From positions 67,439,465 to 67,503,464 of the forward strand of contig NC_081552.1 in assembly GCF_963082655.1 (NCBI RefSeq): a DNA stretch of 64,000 bases, given 5' to 3'. Position numbers and translations under genes: made by a program. This DNA comes from Stomoxys calcitrans (taxonomy: Eukaryota > Arthropoda > Insecta > Diptera > Muscidae). The notes beneath the pieces were generated by a model. That model saw only the letters and a program-made list of their open reading frames with translations. It did not search any database and was not told the DNA's origin. Shown here in pieces: positions 1-12,161 of the stretch. The stretch's first letter is position 1; every line of letters starts with the position of its first letter.

Positions 1-576
1 ATATAAAATAAATACTGAAATCCCTGAGATAGTTATTTTTATTGTATGTTCAAAACAATTTTTTAATACTCTGTAAAATGCGTACAGAAAAAAGGTAATG
101 TATTAAAAAACTATGTTGCAGTTAATGATGTTTTATTGCACAAAAAATATGTGCCTGCATTTAACCGACTAAATTTGGTAATGACTTATAAAAAACGTTT
201 CAAACAACTTTAACTACTTTATTAATTTCTGACACAGAAATTTGATTGTCTTTTGTATCACGACAAGCGAATGGTAAAAAAGACACAACTGTACAAATTA
301 AATAGGAAGTGTAGTTTTTTATATCGCCGTAAAATATAATTGATTATAATTTCAAAGTAAAAAAAATTATTGTGATAAACGTTACACTGAAATAGTAAAA
401 AGTGGAAAATTTAGGATGTGAACAAATATAATGGATGAATTCCAAACTCAACGAATTGAAGGACATTGTGGAATTCAAAAGTGGTATTTATAAATATTAT
501 TGACATTATCTTATATTTAATTGCACATATAGAGATTGTATTAACTTGGAAAACGGCGTTGAAGACGGATAACATA
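1..576. other. AT-rich DNA without recognised genes
   Basis: I see no open frame of credible length, no repeat family shared with the rest of the window and no RNA gene here. It is AT-rich fly intergenic DNA that ends at a TA dinucleotide where a MITE is inserted. Confidence 0.6.
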
Positions 577-808
577 CAGGGTGGCTGATGAAAGCCGCTA
601 CCAAAAAAAAATGTAATAACTTTTTTTCTATTTAATAATAATAATTTAATAATTAATTTAATTAATTAATTAATTAATTTAATTAATAATAATTTAATAA
701 TTAATTTAATAATTTAATTTAACATGAATAAAAGAAAAATGTATTCCATACACCGAAAAAAAAATGTAGCAATATTCATCATTGTAGCAATATTCATCAG
801 CCACCCTG
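577..808. mobile_element. TA-flanked MITE, copy 1 (232 bp)
   Basis: The ends are inverted repeats: CAGGGTGGCTGATGAA at the left and TTCATCAGCCACCCTG at the right. TA lies outside both ends (575-576 and 809-810). A TA target duplication is the signature of the Tc1/mariner superfamily. The inside is only AT-rich runs of the TTAATTAA type with no coding capacity, so this is a non-autonomous element. A second copy of exactly the same length lies at 1372-1603 in the opposite orientation. The last 23 bases (786-808) are also the first bases of each copy of the large tandem duplication. Confidence 0.85.
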
Positions 809-849
809 TATGTGGATCTAGATTTCGTGATAGTGTACACAAAATGCTA

Positions 850-1230
850 AGATTGATATGTACATATAGTGGTGTACCACTGCTGTGGTACGGGGTATTA
901 TAAGTTAGTACATTTGTTTGTAATACCCAGAAGAAAGAGAACTAGACGGATTGATAAGTGTACCGATGGACTTAGAATCACTCAGATTCAGATTGGATTA
1001 AGCTATGTCCGTCTGTCTGACCATGTTACTTGTGAACAAAGTACAGGTCGCAATTTTCATCCAATTATCTTCAAATTCGGCACAAGCATTTGTTTAGCCA
1101 AGAGACGAAGCCTTTTGAAATTGGAAAAAATGGGTAAAGATTTCGATGTAGCTCCTACATACATATATATCCGTCCGATTTGCACTAATATTGCAATAAT
1201 GTGGTAATTTATTAACCGATTCTCGCAATT
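850..1230 (+). repeat. Dispersed fly repeat, fragment (also 4175-4555)
   Basis: The stretch beginning at the palindrome-like gtggtgtaccactgctgtgg and containing the ctatgtccgtctgtctgacc motif resembles the diverged sequence at 34930-35230 (both hold the tccgtctg motif followed by agacgaagcctattgaa-like sequence). The open frame across it is incidental. I recognise this only as a repeat type common in higher flies and cannot name it. Confidence 0.5.
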
Positions 1231-1317
1231 TAGCAAGAAGGATATATATTTCGTGAATAACTATAGAAATTTTCGTAAAATTTTATAAAAAGCGGTTCAG
1301 AAAGATTGTAAAATTCG

Positions 1318-1318
<1 letters not shown>

Positions 1319-1371
<53 letters not shown>
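1319..1371. repeat. (TA)n microsatellite, part before the MITE
   Basis: Uninterrupted TA dinucleotides. The tract continues after the inserted MITE at 1604-1631, and the corresponding tract in copy 2 (4645-4738) is unbroken. Confidence 0.95.
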
Positions 1372-1374
<3 letters not shown>

Positions 1375-1600
1375 GGTGGCTGATGAATATTGCTACAATG
1401 ATGAATATTGCTACATTTTTTTTTCGGTGTATGGAATACATTTTTCTTTTATTCATGTTAAATTAAATTATTAAATTAATTATTAAATTATTATTAATTA
1501 AATTAATTAATTAATTAATTAAATTAATTATTAAATTATTATTATTAAATAGAAAAAAAGTTATTACATTTTTTTTTGGTAGCGGCTTTCATCAGCCACC

Positions 1601-1603
<3 letters not shown>
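1372..1603. mobile_element. TA-flanked MITE, copy 2 (232 bp, inverted)
   Basis: Begins CAGGGTGGCTGATGAATA and ends in CAGCCACCCTG with TA on both sides. It is the reverse complement of the element at 577-808, including the internal duplicated attcatcattgtagcaat motif. It sits inside a TA microsatellite. The same tract in copy 2 of the large duplication is empty, so the insertion is younger than the duplication, or was excised from copy 2. Confidence 0.88.
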
Positions 1604-1631
<28 letters not shown>

Positions 1632-1633
1632 AT

Positions 1634-2440
1634 GGGGTGCACCCCCAAGTTTCTGGGGGTGCACCCCTTACGCAAAACACCCCCCAAACAGGACTTATTC
1701 ACTGATCATGGCAATATGGGGCTCAAATTAAAGGTATTAAAGAATACGAGTCTGATATCCAAATGTGGGGCCAAGTGTGGGACCCATTCCAAAAATAACC
1801 CCCAAAAGAGGACAAATTTACTACAATAGCAATATGGGGCTCAAAAGAAAGGTCTTTGGGAGTAAAACACAAATCTGATATATATAATAACATATTATAA
1901 TATTCGCGAAAAATTGTGTATGGGGCCACCCCAGGGATAAGTATTTTCAGGTTGGGGGGCCACCTACTCCCCAAAACACCCCTAAATCGGGCATATTTAC
2001 CAACCACGTCAATATGGGTCTCAAATGAAAGGTATTAACCCCATATTGACAATTATTTACTGACCAACGCAATATGGGGCTCAAATAAAGGTATTTGGGA
2101 GTAGAATACGAATCCGATATCCAAATGCGGGACCATGTATTTGGGGCACCGCCCCTTTCCCAAAACACCCCCCAATGAGTACAAATTTTGGGGCCAAATA
2201 TTTGAGGACGCCTCATCCCATAAACCCCCCTTAAACCAATGGCAATATGGGTTTTAAATAAATGGTATTTGAGAGAAGACAACGATGTTGATATTTTTTT
2301 TTGGGCCAAGGGTCGAGCTGAAATAAAGACTTTTAATAATGGAGTATATCTAACACCCAAACGTTAATGACCCTAAACCCTCCGAGCGAGTTCATAGACC
2401 AGTAAATATATTATGGAATTCAAATAAAGGCATTTATATT
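1634..2440. repeat. Degenerate ~130 bp tandem-repeat array (also 4741-5547)
   Basis: Repeated variants of gcaatatggggctcaaa followed by aaggtatttgggagtag, each trailed by C- and G-rich runs such as aaaacaccccc, recur about every 110-150 bases. The same unit forms the arrays at 2980-3880, 8500-8843, 12241-12570, 37450-37556 and 52830-53280. Open frames here are by-products of the array. Confidence 0.75.
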
Positions 2441-2788
2441 GTTATGTTTTTGCGATATATTGTACATATATTATTTTCGTAGCATGGTATTTCACTAAAA
2501 GCTCTTTAATTGTCGAAAATAAATATTCAAAAGATACTTTTGTTCCATATAAAGTAAAAGAAGGCGCAGCGAAGCGGGCCCGGTTCAGATAGTACTTATA
2601 TAAAAATGATAAAGCAATACGATATGATGTGGCAACATTTGTGATAGAATGAGGCAGAAAATGATTTTTAGAATTTTAGTCCGAATAAAATGAATAAAAT
2701 AACCAAATATAACTATAAATCCTACCTTAATGAGACACAACATGTAAAAACCCATTCAGTTCGGACATGCCTTATCCTATCCATATTA

Positions 2789-3880
2789 ATCTATATATAT
2801 AAAAATGAGTTTGTGTTTGTTTGTTTGTGGGTTTGTAAATTTGTTTGTTCCGTACAGACTCAAAAACGGCTGAACCGATTTCTTTCAAATTTTCACAGAT
2901 TGTGGGGAATCATCCGGAAGTAGCACTAGGCTATATAATTTATTGATATCGGTAGGGGGCGGACCCTCCCCCTTACCCTAAAAGTACGACCCCAAAATAA
3001 AAGTGAACCGATCGGGACAATATGAGATTCAAATGAAAGGTATTCAGGAGTAGACTACGAATTTTATATTAAAAATTGGATCCAAGTAAATGGGGATCCG
3101 CCCCGACCCCAAAACCCCCTAAAATAGGTTTATTGGACGATAATGACAATATGGGACACGAATGAAAGGTATTCGGGAGTAGATTACGAAAATGGTCAGG
3201 AATGAGGAAAAGGCTTTTTAGTTTGTTGATATTGGATGGGGGCGGACCCTCCCCCGTTATCCTAAAAACTCCACTTAAAATTAAAAGTGGACCGATGGAG
3301 ACAATATGGGTATCAAATGAATGGTATTGGGGAAAAGAATACAAATATGGTATTAAAAGTTGGATCCAAGGAACCCAGAGGCCACTCCAACCCCAAAAGA
3401 AACAAAAAAACAAACATATTGGACGTACATAAAAATATGGGGCTCAAATGAAATGTATTCAGGAGTTGATTACGAATACGACATTAAAAATTATGTCTAA
3501 GTATTTGCGGGTCGCCCCACTCCCAAGAAACCCTCCAAATAGGAATTTTACTCGATCATATTTATATAAGACTCAAATGAAAGGCATTTGAGATCAGATT
3601 ACGAATATGACATTAAACTTTGTGTCCTTGAATCTATATGGTGCTTTACCTCCTAAAATCGCCTCCAATAGGATATGTGACCTATTAATTTGCGTCATTC
3701 AAATTTTTGCTCAAGTGGCAATGTGGCGCACAAACCTCATATAGACGCCCTCCACCAAACGGCTGTATACACCAATCATGACAATATGAGGTTAAATTAA
3801 AGGTATAAGGTTGTGAATTGCGAATCTGATATCATTATTCTCATATATATCACATATATCTAGCGGACCACCTCACCCCA
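2789..3880 (+). mobile_element. Repeat element with TATATAAAAATGA head and internal array (also 5896-6987)
   Basis: The left part reads ctatatatataaaaatgag, then runs of tttgtttgt and the motif actcaaaaacggctgaacc. It is followed by a ~130 bp tandem array with cggaccctccccc motifs. A shorter forward copy lies at 37233-37556 and a reverse copy at 52800-53332. The TC-rich head, lack of inverted repeats and internal minisatellite are compatible with a non-autonomous Helitron-type element, but I could not identify a convincing 3' hairpin plus CTRR end, so the class is inference. Confidence 0.5.
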
Positions 3881-4110
3881 AAACAGTCGGAGTTGCAAAC
3901 CTTAACGCTAAGATTGCAACCATTTTTAGTTCATTGATAGACAAGACCAAACGACGTTTTGCTAGGCAACACTTCTTCGTTGTAAATTTTTACATGGTTT
4001 AATAGTAAGAACTATCGCCCCCGCACCAAATATATACAGGCAAATTATTTCTTTACCACAGAAAATCTTTTAAAATGGCATTTTGATATGATTTAAAAAA
4101 ATACTAATAT

Positions 4111-4642
4111 AGCAATATTCATCAGCCACCCTGTATGTGGATCTAGATTTCGTGATAGTGTACACAAAATGCTAAGATTGATATGTACATATAGTGGTGT
4201 ACCACTGCTGTGGTACGGGGTATTATAAGTTAGTACATTTGTTTGTAATACCCAGAAGAAAGAGAACTAGACGGATTGATAAGTGTACCGATGGACTTAG
4301 AATCACTCAGATTCAGATTGGATTAAGCTATGTCCGTCTGTCTGACCATGTTACTTGTGAACAAAGTACAGGTCGCAATTTTCATCCAATTATCTTCAAA
4401 TTCGGCACAAGCATTTGTTTAGCCAAGAGACGAAGCCTATTGAAATTGGAAAAAATGGGTAAAGATTTCGATGTAGCTCCTACATACATATATATCCGTC
4501 CGATTTGCACTAATATTGCAATAATGTGGTAATTTATTAACCGATTCTCGCAATTTAGCAAGAAGGATATATATTTCGTGAATAACTATAGAAATTTTCG
4601 TAAAATTTTATAAAAAGCGGTTCAGAAAGATTGTAAAATTCG

Positions 4643-4740
<98 letters not shown>

Positions 4741-7214
4741 GGGGTGCACCCCCAAGTTTCTGGGGGTGCACCCCTTACGCAAAACACCCCCCAAACAGGA
4801 CTTATTCACTGATCATGGCAATATGGGGCTCAAATTAAAGGTATTAAAGAATACGAGTCTGATATCCAAATGTGGGGCCAAGTGTGGGACCCATTCCAAA
4901 AATAACCCCCAAAAGAGGACAAATTTACTACAATAGCAATATGGGGCTCAAAAGAAAGGTCTTTGGGAGTAAAACACAAATCTGATATATATAATAACAT
5001 ATTATAATATTCGCGAAAAATTGTGTATGGGGCCACCCCAGGGATAAGTATTTTCAGGTTGGGGGGCCACCTACTCCCCAAAACACCCCTAAATCGGGCA
5101 TATTTACCAACCACGTCAATATGGGTCTCAAATGAAAGGTATTAACCCCATATTGACAATTATTTACTGACCAACGCAATATGGGGCTCAAATAAAGGTA
5201 TTTGGGAGTAGAATACGAATCCGATATCCAAATGCGGGACCATGTATTTGGGGCACCGCCCCTTTCCCAAAACACCCCCCAATGAGTACAAATTTTGGGG
5301 CCAAATATTTGAGGACGCCTCATCCCATAAACCCCCCTTAAACCAATGGCAATATGGGTTTTAAATAAATGGTATTTGAGAGAAGACAACGATGTTGATA
5401 TTTTTTTTTGGGCCAAGGGTCGAGCTGAAATAAAGACTTTTAATAATGGAGTATATCTAACACCCAAACGTTAATGACCCTAAACCCTCCGAGCGAGTTC
5501 ATAGACCAGTAAATATATTATGGAATTCAAATAAAGGCATTTATATTGTTATGTTTTTGCGATATATTGTACATATATTATTTTCGTAGCATGGTATTTC
5601 ACTAAAAGCTCTTTAATTGTCGAAAATAAATATTCAAAAGATACTTTTGTTCCATATAAAGTAAAAGAAGGCGCAGCGAAGCGGGCCCGGTTCAGATAGT
5701 ACTTATATAAAAATGATAAAGCAATACGATATGATGTGGCAACATTTGTGATAGAATGAGGCAGAAAATGATTTTTAGAATTTTAGTCCGAATAAAATGA
5801 ATAAAATAACCAAATATAACTATAAATCCTACCTTAATGAGACACAACATGTAAAAACCCATTCAGTTCGGACATGCCTTATCCTATCCATATTAATCTA
5901 TATATATAAAAATGAGTTTGTGTTTGTTTGTTTGTGGGTTTGTAAATTTGTTTGTTCCGTACAGACTCAAAAACGGCTGAACCGATTTCTTTCAAATTTT
6001 CACAGATTGTGGGGAATCATCCGGAAGTAGCACTAGGCTATATAATTTATTGATATCGGTAGGGGGCGGACCCTCCCCCTTACCCTAAAAGTACGACCCC
6101 AAAATAAAAGTGAACCGATCGGGACAATATGAGATTCAAATGAAAGGTATTCAGGAGTAGACTACGAATTTTATATTAAAAATTGGATCCAAGTAAATGG
6201 GGATCCGCCCCGACCCCAAAACCCCCTAAAATAGGTTTATTGGACGATAATGACAATATGGGACACGAATGAAAGGTATTCGGGAGTAGATTACGAAAAT
6301 GGTCAGGAATGAGGAAAAGGCTTTTTAGTTTGTTGATATTGGATGGGGGCGGACCCTCCCCCGTTATCCTAAAAACTCCACTTAAAATTAAAAGTGGACC
6401 GATGGAGACAATATGGGTATCAAATGAATGGTATTGGGGAAAAGAATACAAATATGGTATTAAAAGTTGGATCCAAGGAACCCAGAGGCCACTCCAACCC
6501 CAAAAGAAACAAAAAAACAAACATATTGGACGTACATAAAAATATGGGGCTCAAATGAAATGTATTCAGGAGTTGATTACGAATACGACATTAAAAATTA
6601 TGTCTAAGTATTTGCGGGTCGCCCCACTCCCAAGAAACCCTCCAAATAGGAATTTTACTCGATCATATTTATATAAGACTCAAATGAAAGGCATTTGAGA
6701 TCAGATTACGAATATGACATTAAACTTTGTGTCCTTGAATCTATATGGTGCTTTACCTCCTAAAATCGCCTCCAATAGGATATGTGACCTATTAATTTGC
6801 GTCATTCAAATTTTTGCTCAAGTGGCAATGTGGCGCACAAACCTCATATAGACGCCCTCCACCAAACGGCTGTATACACCAATCATGACAATATGAGGTT
6901 AAATTAAAGGTATAAGGTTGTGAATTGCGAATCTGATATCATTATTCTCATATATATCACATATATCTAGCGGACCACCTCACCCCAAAACAGTCGGAGT
7001 TGCAAACCTTAACGCTAAGATTGCAACCATTTTTAGTTCATTGATAGACAAGACCAAACGACGTTTTGCTAGGCAACACTTCTTCGTTGTAAATTTTTAC
7101 ATGGTTTAATAGTAAGAACTATCGCCCCCGCACCAAATATATACAGGCAAATTATTTCTTTACCACAGAAAATCTTTTAAAATGGCATTTTGATATGATT
7201 TAAAAAAATACTAA
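4111..7214. repeat. Large tandem duplication, copy 2
   Basis: Second head-to-tail copy of 786-4107, offset by 3325 bases before the TA tract and 3107 bases after it. It begins with agcaatattcatcagccacc, the right terminal inverted repeat of a MITE whose remaining part is absent, so the junction at 4108-4110 is a rearrangement point rather than a transposon end. Copy 2 lacks the MITE found in copy 1 and keeps an uninterrupted TA tract of about 95 bases. Beyond 7214 the similarity stops at ctaa followed by unique sequence. Confidence 0.9.
4645..4738. repeat. (TA)n microsatellite, copy 2
   Basis: About 94 bases of pure TA. It spawns a long isoleucine/tyrosine frame on the minus strand that is not a gene. 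Confidence 0.95.
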
Positions 7215-8093
7215 ATGATGACTTTTAATAGGTAGTCTTATGGTATGGTGTAGTATGAATGACTATTCATAGACAACCACCATATGATGATCCACCCTAA
7301 GAGAGTAGCACTAACATTTAAATTAGCCCCATCTGTCTGTTTTCGATTGGATTTATTTGATCCAATTGAAAACAGCCGGTAAATAGCGCTAATGTGGTGA
7401 AGCCAACATGAACAGAGAGAGGGCAGAGTGGTAAAAATTAATCATCCAGCATGTATCTTTGTTATGACAACCTATCGGTCCTTTGAATAAAGAAAAATAA
7501 AATATAGGAATTTCGTTGCGGTTGTTTGCGGTATTATAGTTAAGGAATTGTCATTTTTTATTTTGTGTATGGAAGGATATACTTAATAAGTGTAGAATTA
7601 TCAAAAAAATTATAATGGTTTCTTCGGGGCTGCTCCAGGTAAATCACTATTTACCCATTTTTACTATTTTTCAGCTTTGATGAAAATAAAAAATAATAAC
7701 CCAAAATAACCCTCGCCATATTTTCAAAATACACTCTTTGAATGCCCCTTACAATAATTCAAAAGTTTGCCTGCCCGCAGTTGTCCCAATTTATTTTTAG
7801 GGGCAAAAACGTAAAAAGGCATGTTTCAAATATTCGTATGGCGTGCTTTCCGGGGAAACCCACTACTATCTTATTGTCATTCAAGGTATATGACTTATAG
7901 TTTTCATTCTGTAATGCTTTGGAAATTTCAGGTAAATGCCCATATATTCAACAATTACGTTATAATCAGGTCATTGGTCCATGCCACTATGGACATACAC
8001 CTAATCAGGTCATAGGTACCTAAAATCACAATTAAACGAAGAATTTAAAAATCATTCATAAAATGGGATTTCCATCTAAAAGTATATGATCAT
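7215..8093. other. No recognised feature
   Basis: AT-rich sequence after the duplication. I see two near-identical short phrases (aatcaggtcattggt near 7966 and aatcaggtcataggt near 8003) but no gene, no RNA and no member of the repeat families found elsewhere in the window. Confidence 0.5.
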
Positions 8094-8275
8094 TGGAGGC
8101 CACCGTCGCGCAGAGGTTAGCATGTCCGCCTTTGACGCAGAACGCCTGGGTTCAAACCCCGTCGTGAATATCAGAAAAATATTCAGCGGTGATTATTCCC
8201 TTACTAATGCTGGCAAGATTTGTGAGGAATCCTGTCATGTTAAAACTTCTCTACAACACTGATAGCAAAATTATG
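8094..8275 (+). mobile_element. tRNA-derived SINE, 5' part
   Basis: Begins ggaggccaccgtcgcgcag and carries RNA polymerase III promoter boxes: an A box around gcgcagaggttagcatg and a B box gggttcaaacccc about 40 bases later. The body (gtgattattcccttactaat, then ttgtgaggaatcctgtcatg) matches the fuller minus-strand copy at 45908-46170. The 3' tail seen in other copies is missing. The promoter spacing is tRNA-like, but there is no foldable acceptor stem, so it is not a tRNA gene. Confidence 0.75.
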
Positions 8276-8499
8276 TTGCATTTTCGTCCACACATGTGGA
8301 TGATATTAACCACGGAAGTTGTCAATAAAAATGAGCACGCCCGTTGTTGATTTCATCCACGCTTGTTCTCAGTTTCATTACCAATTGTTCACAATCATCT
8401 TAAAGATCTCTCTTTTTATAAAACAATGTGAGCACGGCCAGCTTCGCTGCTCTTTATTTTACAGAACAAATATCTGGCTAAGGATAATTTAAGATAATT

Positions 8500-8843
8500 C
8501 GGAGTGGGTCTGACTGAAATATCGTTTTTCATTAAACATAGTATTCTACTACCAATTGTCTTTCATTTGAGCTTTATAATGTCCTCGATTGAAATGACAG
8601 CATTGGATTTTCTGGGGGAGGTGCAGCACCTTTTAGAATCAGATTCATTCATCTTAGTCCAAATGTGCATAACTGTCAATTGAGTTTTTTTAGAGGGGCG
8701 ACGCTTGGCATCCACTTTGGGTGATGTACTCGTACTCCACTCGCATATATGTACCTTCTATTTGAGTCCCACATTGGGGTGTTTTTAAGGATTAGTTTGC
8801 CTCTCAGAAACTTGGAACCATCTTCGGGTGCTACATTCGTACT
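8500..8843 (-). repeat. ~130 bp tandem-repeat array interrupted by the RTE LINE, left part
   Basis: Reverse-orientation units (tatttgagtcccacattggg, then tgcctctcagaaacttgg and ggtgctacattcgtact) match those at 12241-12570. The two parts were one array before the LINE inserted; the last 11 bases, acattcgtact, are the left target duplication. Confidence 0.75.
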
Positions 8844-8866
8844 GCTTACTTTACTTTAATTGGCTA

Positions 8867-11711
8867 TGACAGAATATTTCTTGCACTAGCCGAACGTAGA
8901 ATAGCGTTCCAAGCGCCTCGATCTTCTGCGCTCATTCTAAAATCTCTGACACCAAGTTTCGAGGTGTCTCCCACAACTTGATCTTTCCTTCGGGCTTTTG
9001 GTCTTCCCGGTTTGCGTGTACCACCGTGTTTGCCTTCAAAAGACTTCTTTGCTGGAGTTTCTTCATCCATTCTGACAACATGACCTAGCCAACGCAGCCG
9101 TTGTATTTTGATGCGTGTAACTATGCTATCGTCGTCATACAGCTCGTGGTTCATACGTCGCCTATATTCTCCGTTAACGCAAACTGTTCCATATATTTTA
9201 CGAAGAATCTTTATCTCAAATACTCCAAGCGCTGCCTCATCTGCTTTCACAAGTACCCATGCTTCAGAACCATATAACAGCACGGGTAGTATCAGTGTCT
9301 TGTAAAGTGTAGTCTTCGTCTGTCCAGAGGTGGCCTTGTTTCTGAACTGCTTACTTAGTCCAAAGTAGCATCTGTTTGCCAGTATTATTCTTCGCTTTAT
9401 CTGAATACTGGTGCCATTCGTTTCGGTTACGGCGGTGCCGAGGTAATAAAGTTACTGACTATGTCAAAGTTGTGGTTCCCAACTTTCTCCATGTTCTTTA
9501 TCTGCTCGGTTGTACAAGGCTTTTTGGGAGTGGAGACCATCCATTTCGTCTTATCTCCATTTACTGCCAGACCCATTTTCACTGACTCTCTTTCGATTCT
9601 TTCAAAGGCTGCAGTTACTACTTCCGGTGACCGACCTATGATATCGATATCGTCGGCATAGGCGAGAAGCATGTGCTCTCCTGTGATTAGTGTGCCATAT
9701 CTATTCACTTCTGCATCTCGTATAATCTTCTCCAGCAGGATATTAAAGAGATCACACGGGAGGCTGTCTCCTTGTCTAAAACCTCGTTTGGTATTAAATG
9801 GTTCGGAGAGATTCTTTCCTATTTTTACTGAGGAACGCGTATCAGCAAGTGTCATCCTGCAGAGTCTTATTAATTTTGCAGGGATACCAAACTCAGACAT
9901 GGCTTGAAATACCTTTGAACGTAAAGGAGTATCGAAGGCGGCTTTGTAGTCAACAAAGAGGTGGTAGGTGTTGATTTGTCCTTCTCGGGTCTTTTCCAGG
10001 ATTTGGTGCAGTGTGAATATCTGGTCTAGGGTGGATTTACCTGGTCTAAAGCCGCATTGATAGGACCCAATTATCTCATTGACTTTAGGTTTTAATCTTT
10101 CACACAGTACGCTCGAGAGTATCTTGTATGCGATGGGGAGGAGACTTATTCCTCTGTAGTTGGCACATTCCATCTTGTCTCCTTTCTTGTGTACGGGACA
10201 TACAATAGTATGCTGAGGTTCCAATCATTGGGTATGCGTTCTTCTAGCCAGATTGCGCAGATAAGCTGATGCATACGCCTTATCAGCGTGTAGCCTCCGG
10301 TCTTAAATAGTTCAGCGGGTAACCCGTCGGCTCCTGCTGCCTTGTTGTTCTTTAGTCGGGTTACTGCTACTTGGACCTCATTCTGACTAGGAGGTAAACA
10401 TTCTATACCATCATCAGGGATTGGTTCTGCGGTATCCTCTTCGCCGCCAACATCGGAGACTAACAGTTGGGTAAAATGTTCTTTCCATTTCATCAGCATG
10501 TTGTCTGTGTCAGTTACCAGATTTCCTTTTTTGTCTCTGCAGGAGGATGTGCCTGCACTAAAGCCATCGGTTTGGTGTTTAATTCTTTGGTAGAATCTCC
10601 GGACTTTATTCTGACTCCTGTACTCTCTCCTTTTCTCCCGATACCTCTCCTTCATCTGGCGCGTTGCTACTGATTGCAGGGTTGCTCTATATGCCGCATT
10701 CTTGGCTTCAGTAGCATCTCGACATTCTTGGTCGTACCATGGGTTTCTTGGAGGAGGCTTTCGGTACCCAAGTACGGATTTCGCGGGATTTTCCATGGAG
10801 TGGGCAATAGTTTGCCACTGCGCCATTATATCATCGGAACAAGGAGTGCTTTCATTAAGCAGTTGGGTCAGTCGAGTGGAGTATGCCGCTGCCATTTGTT
10901 GTGTCTGCAGCTTTTCAATGTCCAGCTTCCGTGCAGTGTCAGATCGTACTTTCCTCGCCATGTTCAAACGGGTGCGAACCATTGCTGCAACAAGGTAATG
11001 ATCCGAATCTATATTCGCTCCACGGATCGATCGTACATCTAACACGCTGGATGAATGCCTTCCATCTATCACAACGTGATCAATTTGGTTTCTCGTGTTT
11101 TGATCGGGTGACAGCCATGTGGCTTTGTGGATATTTTTATGTTGAAATCTGGTGCTACTAACTACCATGTTTTTTGCCGCGGCGACATCTATCAGCCTCA
11201 ACCCATTACTGGACGTTATCTCGTGGAGGCTAAACTTTCTGACTGTTGGACCAAAATTTTCTTCCTTCCCTATTTTCGCATTAAAATCTCCCAGAACGAT
11301 TTTAATATCATGGGCGGGGCAGCGGTCATACTCTCTCTCTAGGCGCTCGTAGAAAATATCCTTGGTCTGCTCGTCTTTGTCTTCCGTCGGGGCATGGGCA
11401 CAAATAAGACTGATGTTGAAGAATTTGGCTTTTATGCGGATTGTGGCTAGCCTCTCATCCACCGGAGTAAAGCTGGAGACTAAGTGTTTCAGTCTTCGAC
11501 TAACCACAAATCCGCAGCCAAATGCATTCCTCGTGTTATGGCAGCTATAGTATAGTTCGTCACCGTTTGGTGTTGTAGTGACGCCATTCCCAGTCCATCG
11601 CACTTCCTGTAAGGCGGTTATATCTGTCTTGTACTTCTCTAATACATCCGCCAGCGCGTATACTGCACCTTCTCTATAAAGAGTGCGTACATTCCAGGTG
11701 CAGATCCGCAA
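8867..11711 (-). pseudogene. RTE LINE polyprotein: endonuclease plus reverse transcriptase, two frameshifts
   Basis: ORF starts at the ATG at 11711 (MRICTWNVRTL), the usual start of RTE endonucleases. Endonuclease motifs in order are ALQEVRW, LGDFNAK, QIDHVVID and SDHYLV (within the first ~245 residues). A first one-base frameshift lies at about 10200-10225, just before the reverse-transcriptase NYRGISLLP motif. The palm motif LLAYADDIDI, with the catalytic aspartate pair, is at about 9640-9670. A second frameshift lies near 9425-9440 (between NFI and LGTAVTE). The C-terminal part contains LLYGSEAW and RLRWLGHV and stops at 8867. The product would copy its own RNA at a nicked chromosomal target. 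Confidence 0.88.
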
Positions 11712-12161
11712 ATCATGGTCCTTTTTTCGTTTGCGTGGGTCGTCAACGTTGGGGGGTCCGTTTTTACTATTCCTTTGTTTTTCATAGTAGTTCTATGTTT
11801 TCCGGGGGCGTGTTACTGGCCCAGCGCCCCAACCGCATGGGTTTGTGGGATTGCATGTATCCCTCGTTGTGGCGAGTCGCTTGCTCCAAGATCCGACGCT
11901 CGCCGCCCCTAACCTGGGAACAGACGCTGATGTTGGCTATTGGTTATTTGAAGGCGCCAATAACTTGCCTTGTCATCTCGAGTATCATTGGCACTCAGTA
12001 TTTAGTTAAGAGCCAGTGCCACCTGACTCCTCACTGAGACTCTCCTCTCGAAAATCGCTGACTGGCCGCGGCCGCATTTGCAGCTACTCCGCATAAAAAC
12101 GGAGTTTTCCACCATCCGCAACCTGTGGACGTGCCCGGTTGCATTCAACTAAGCTTCCCGT

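Larger units (their letters stand above)
786..4107. repeat. Large tandem duplication, copy 1
   Basis: This 3322 bp block recurs immediately downstream at 4111-7214. The two copies are almost identical. Differences I could see are one base (t near 1119 versus a near 4444), the length of a TA microsatellite, and a 232 bp MITE present only here. The block starts inside the right end of MITE copy 1 and ends at the sequence atactaa. It contains no credible gene: its open frames translate the strands of low-complexity repeat arrays. Either this is a very recent segmental duplication or an unresolved haplotype/assembly duplication. Confidence 0.9.

Noticed and set aside
869..3432. Several ORFs of 65-137 codons on both strands, repeated identically in copy 2
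   Set aside because: They translate tandem-repeat and dispersed-repeat DNA, have no recognisable motif, and their conservation between the copies only reflects the recent duplication.
4555..4809. Minus-strand ORF with a long Tyr/Ile run
   Set aside because: It is the translation of a TA microsatellite. The same applies to the frame at 25717-26043.
8100..8170. tRNA gene
   Set aside because: A and B boxes are present, but the acceptor and anticodon stems do not form and the same head occurs in several longer copies, so it is a SINE.
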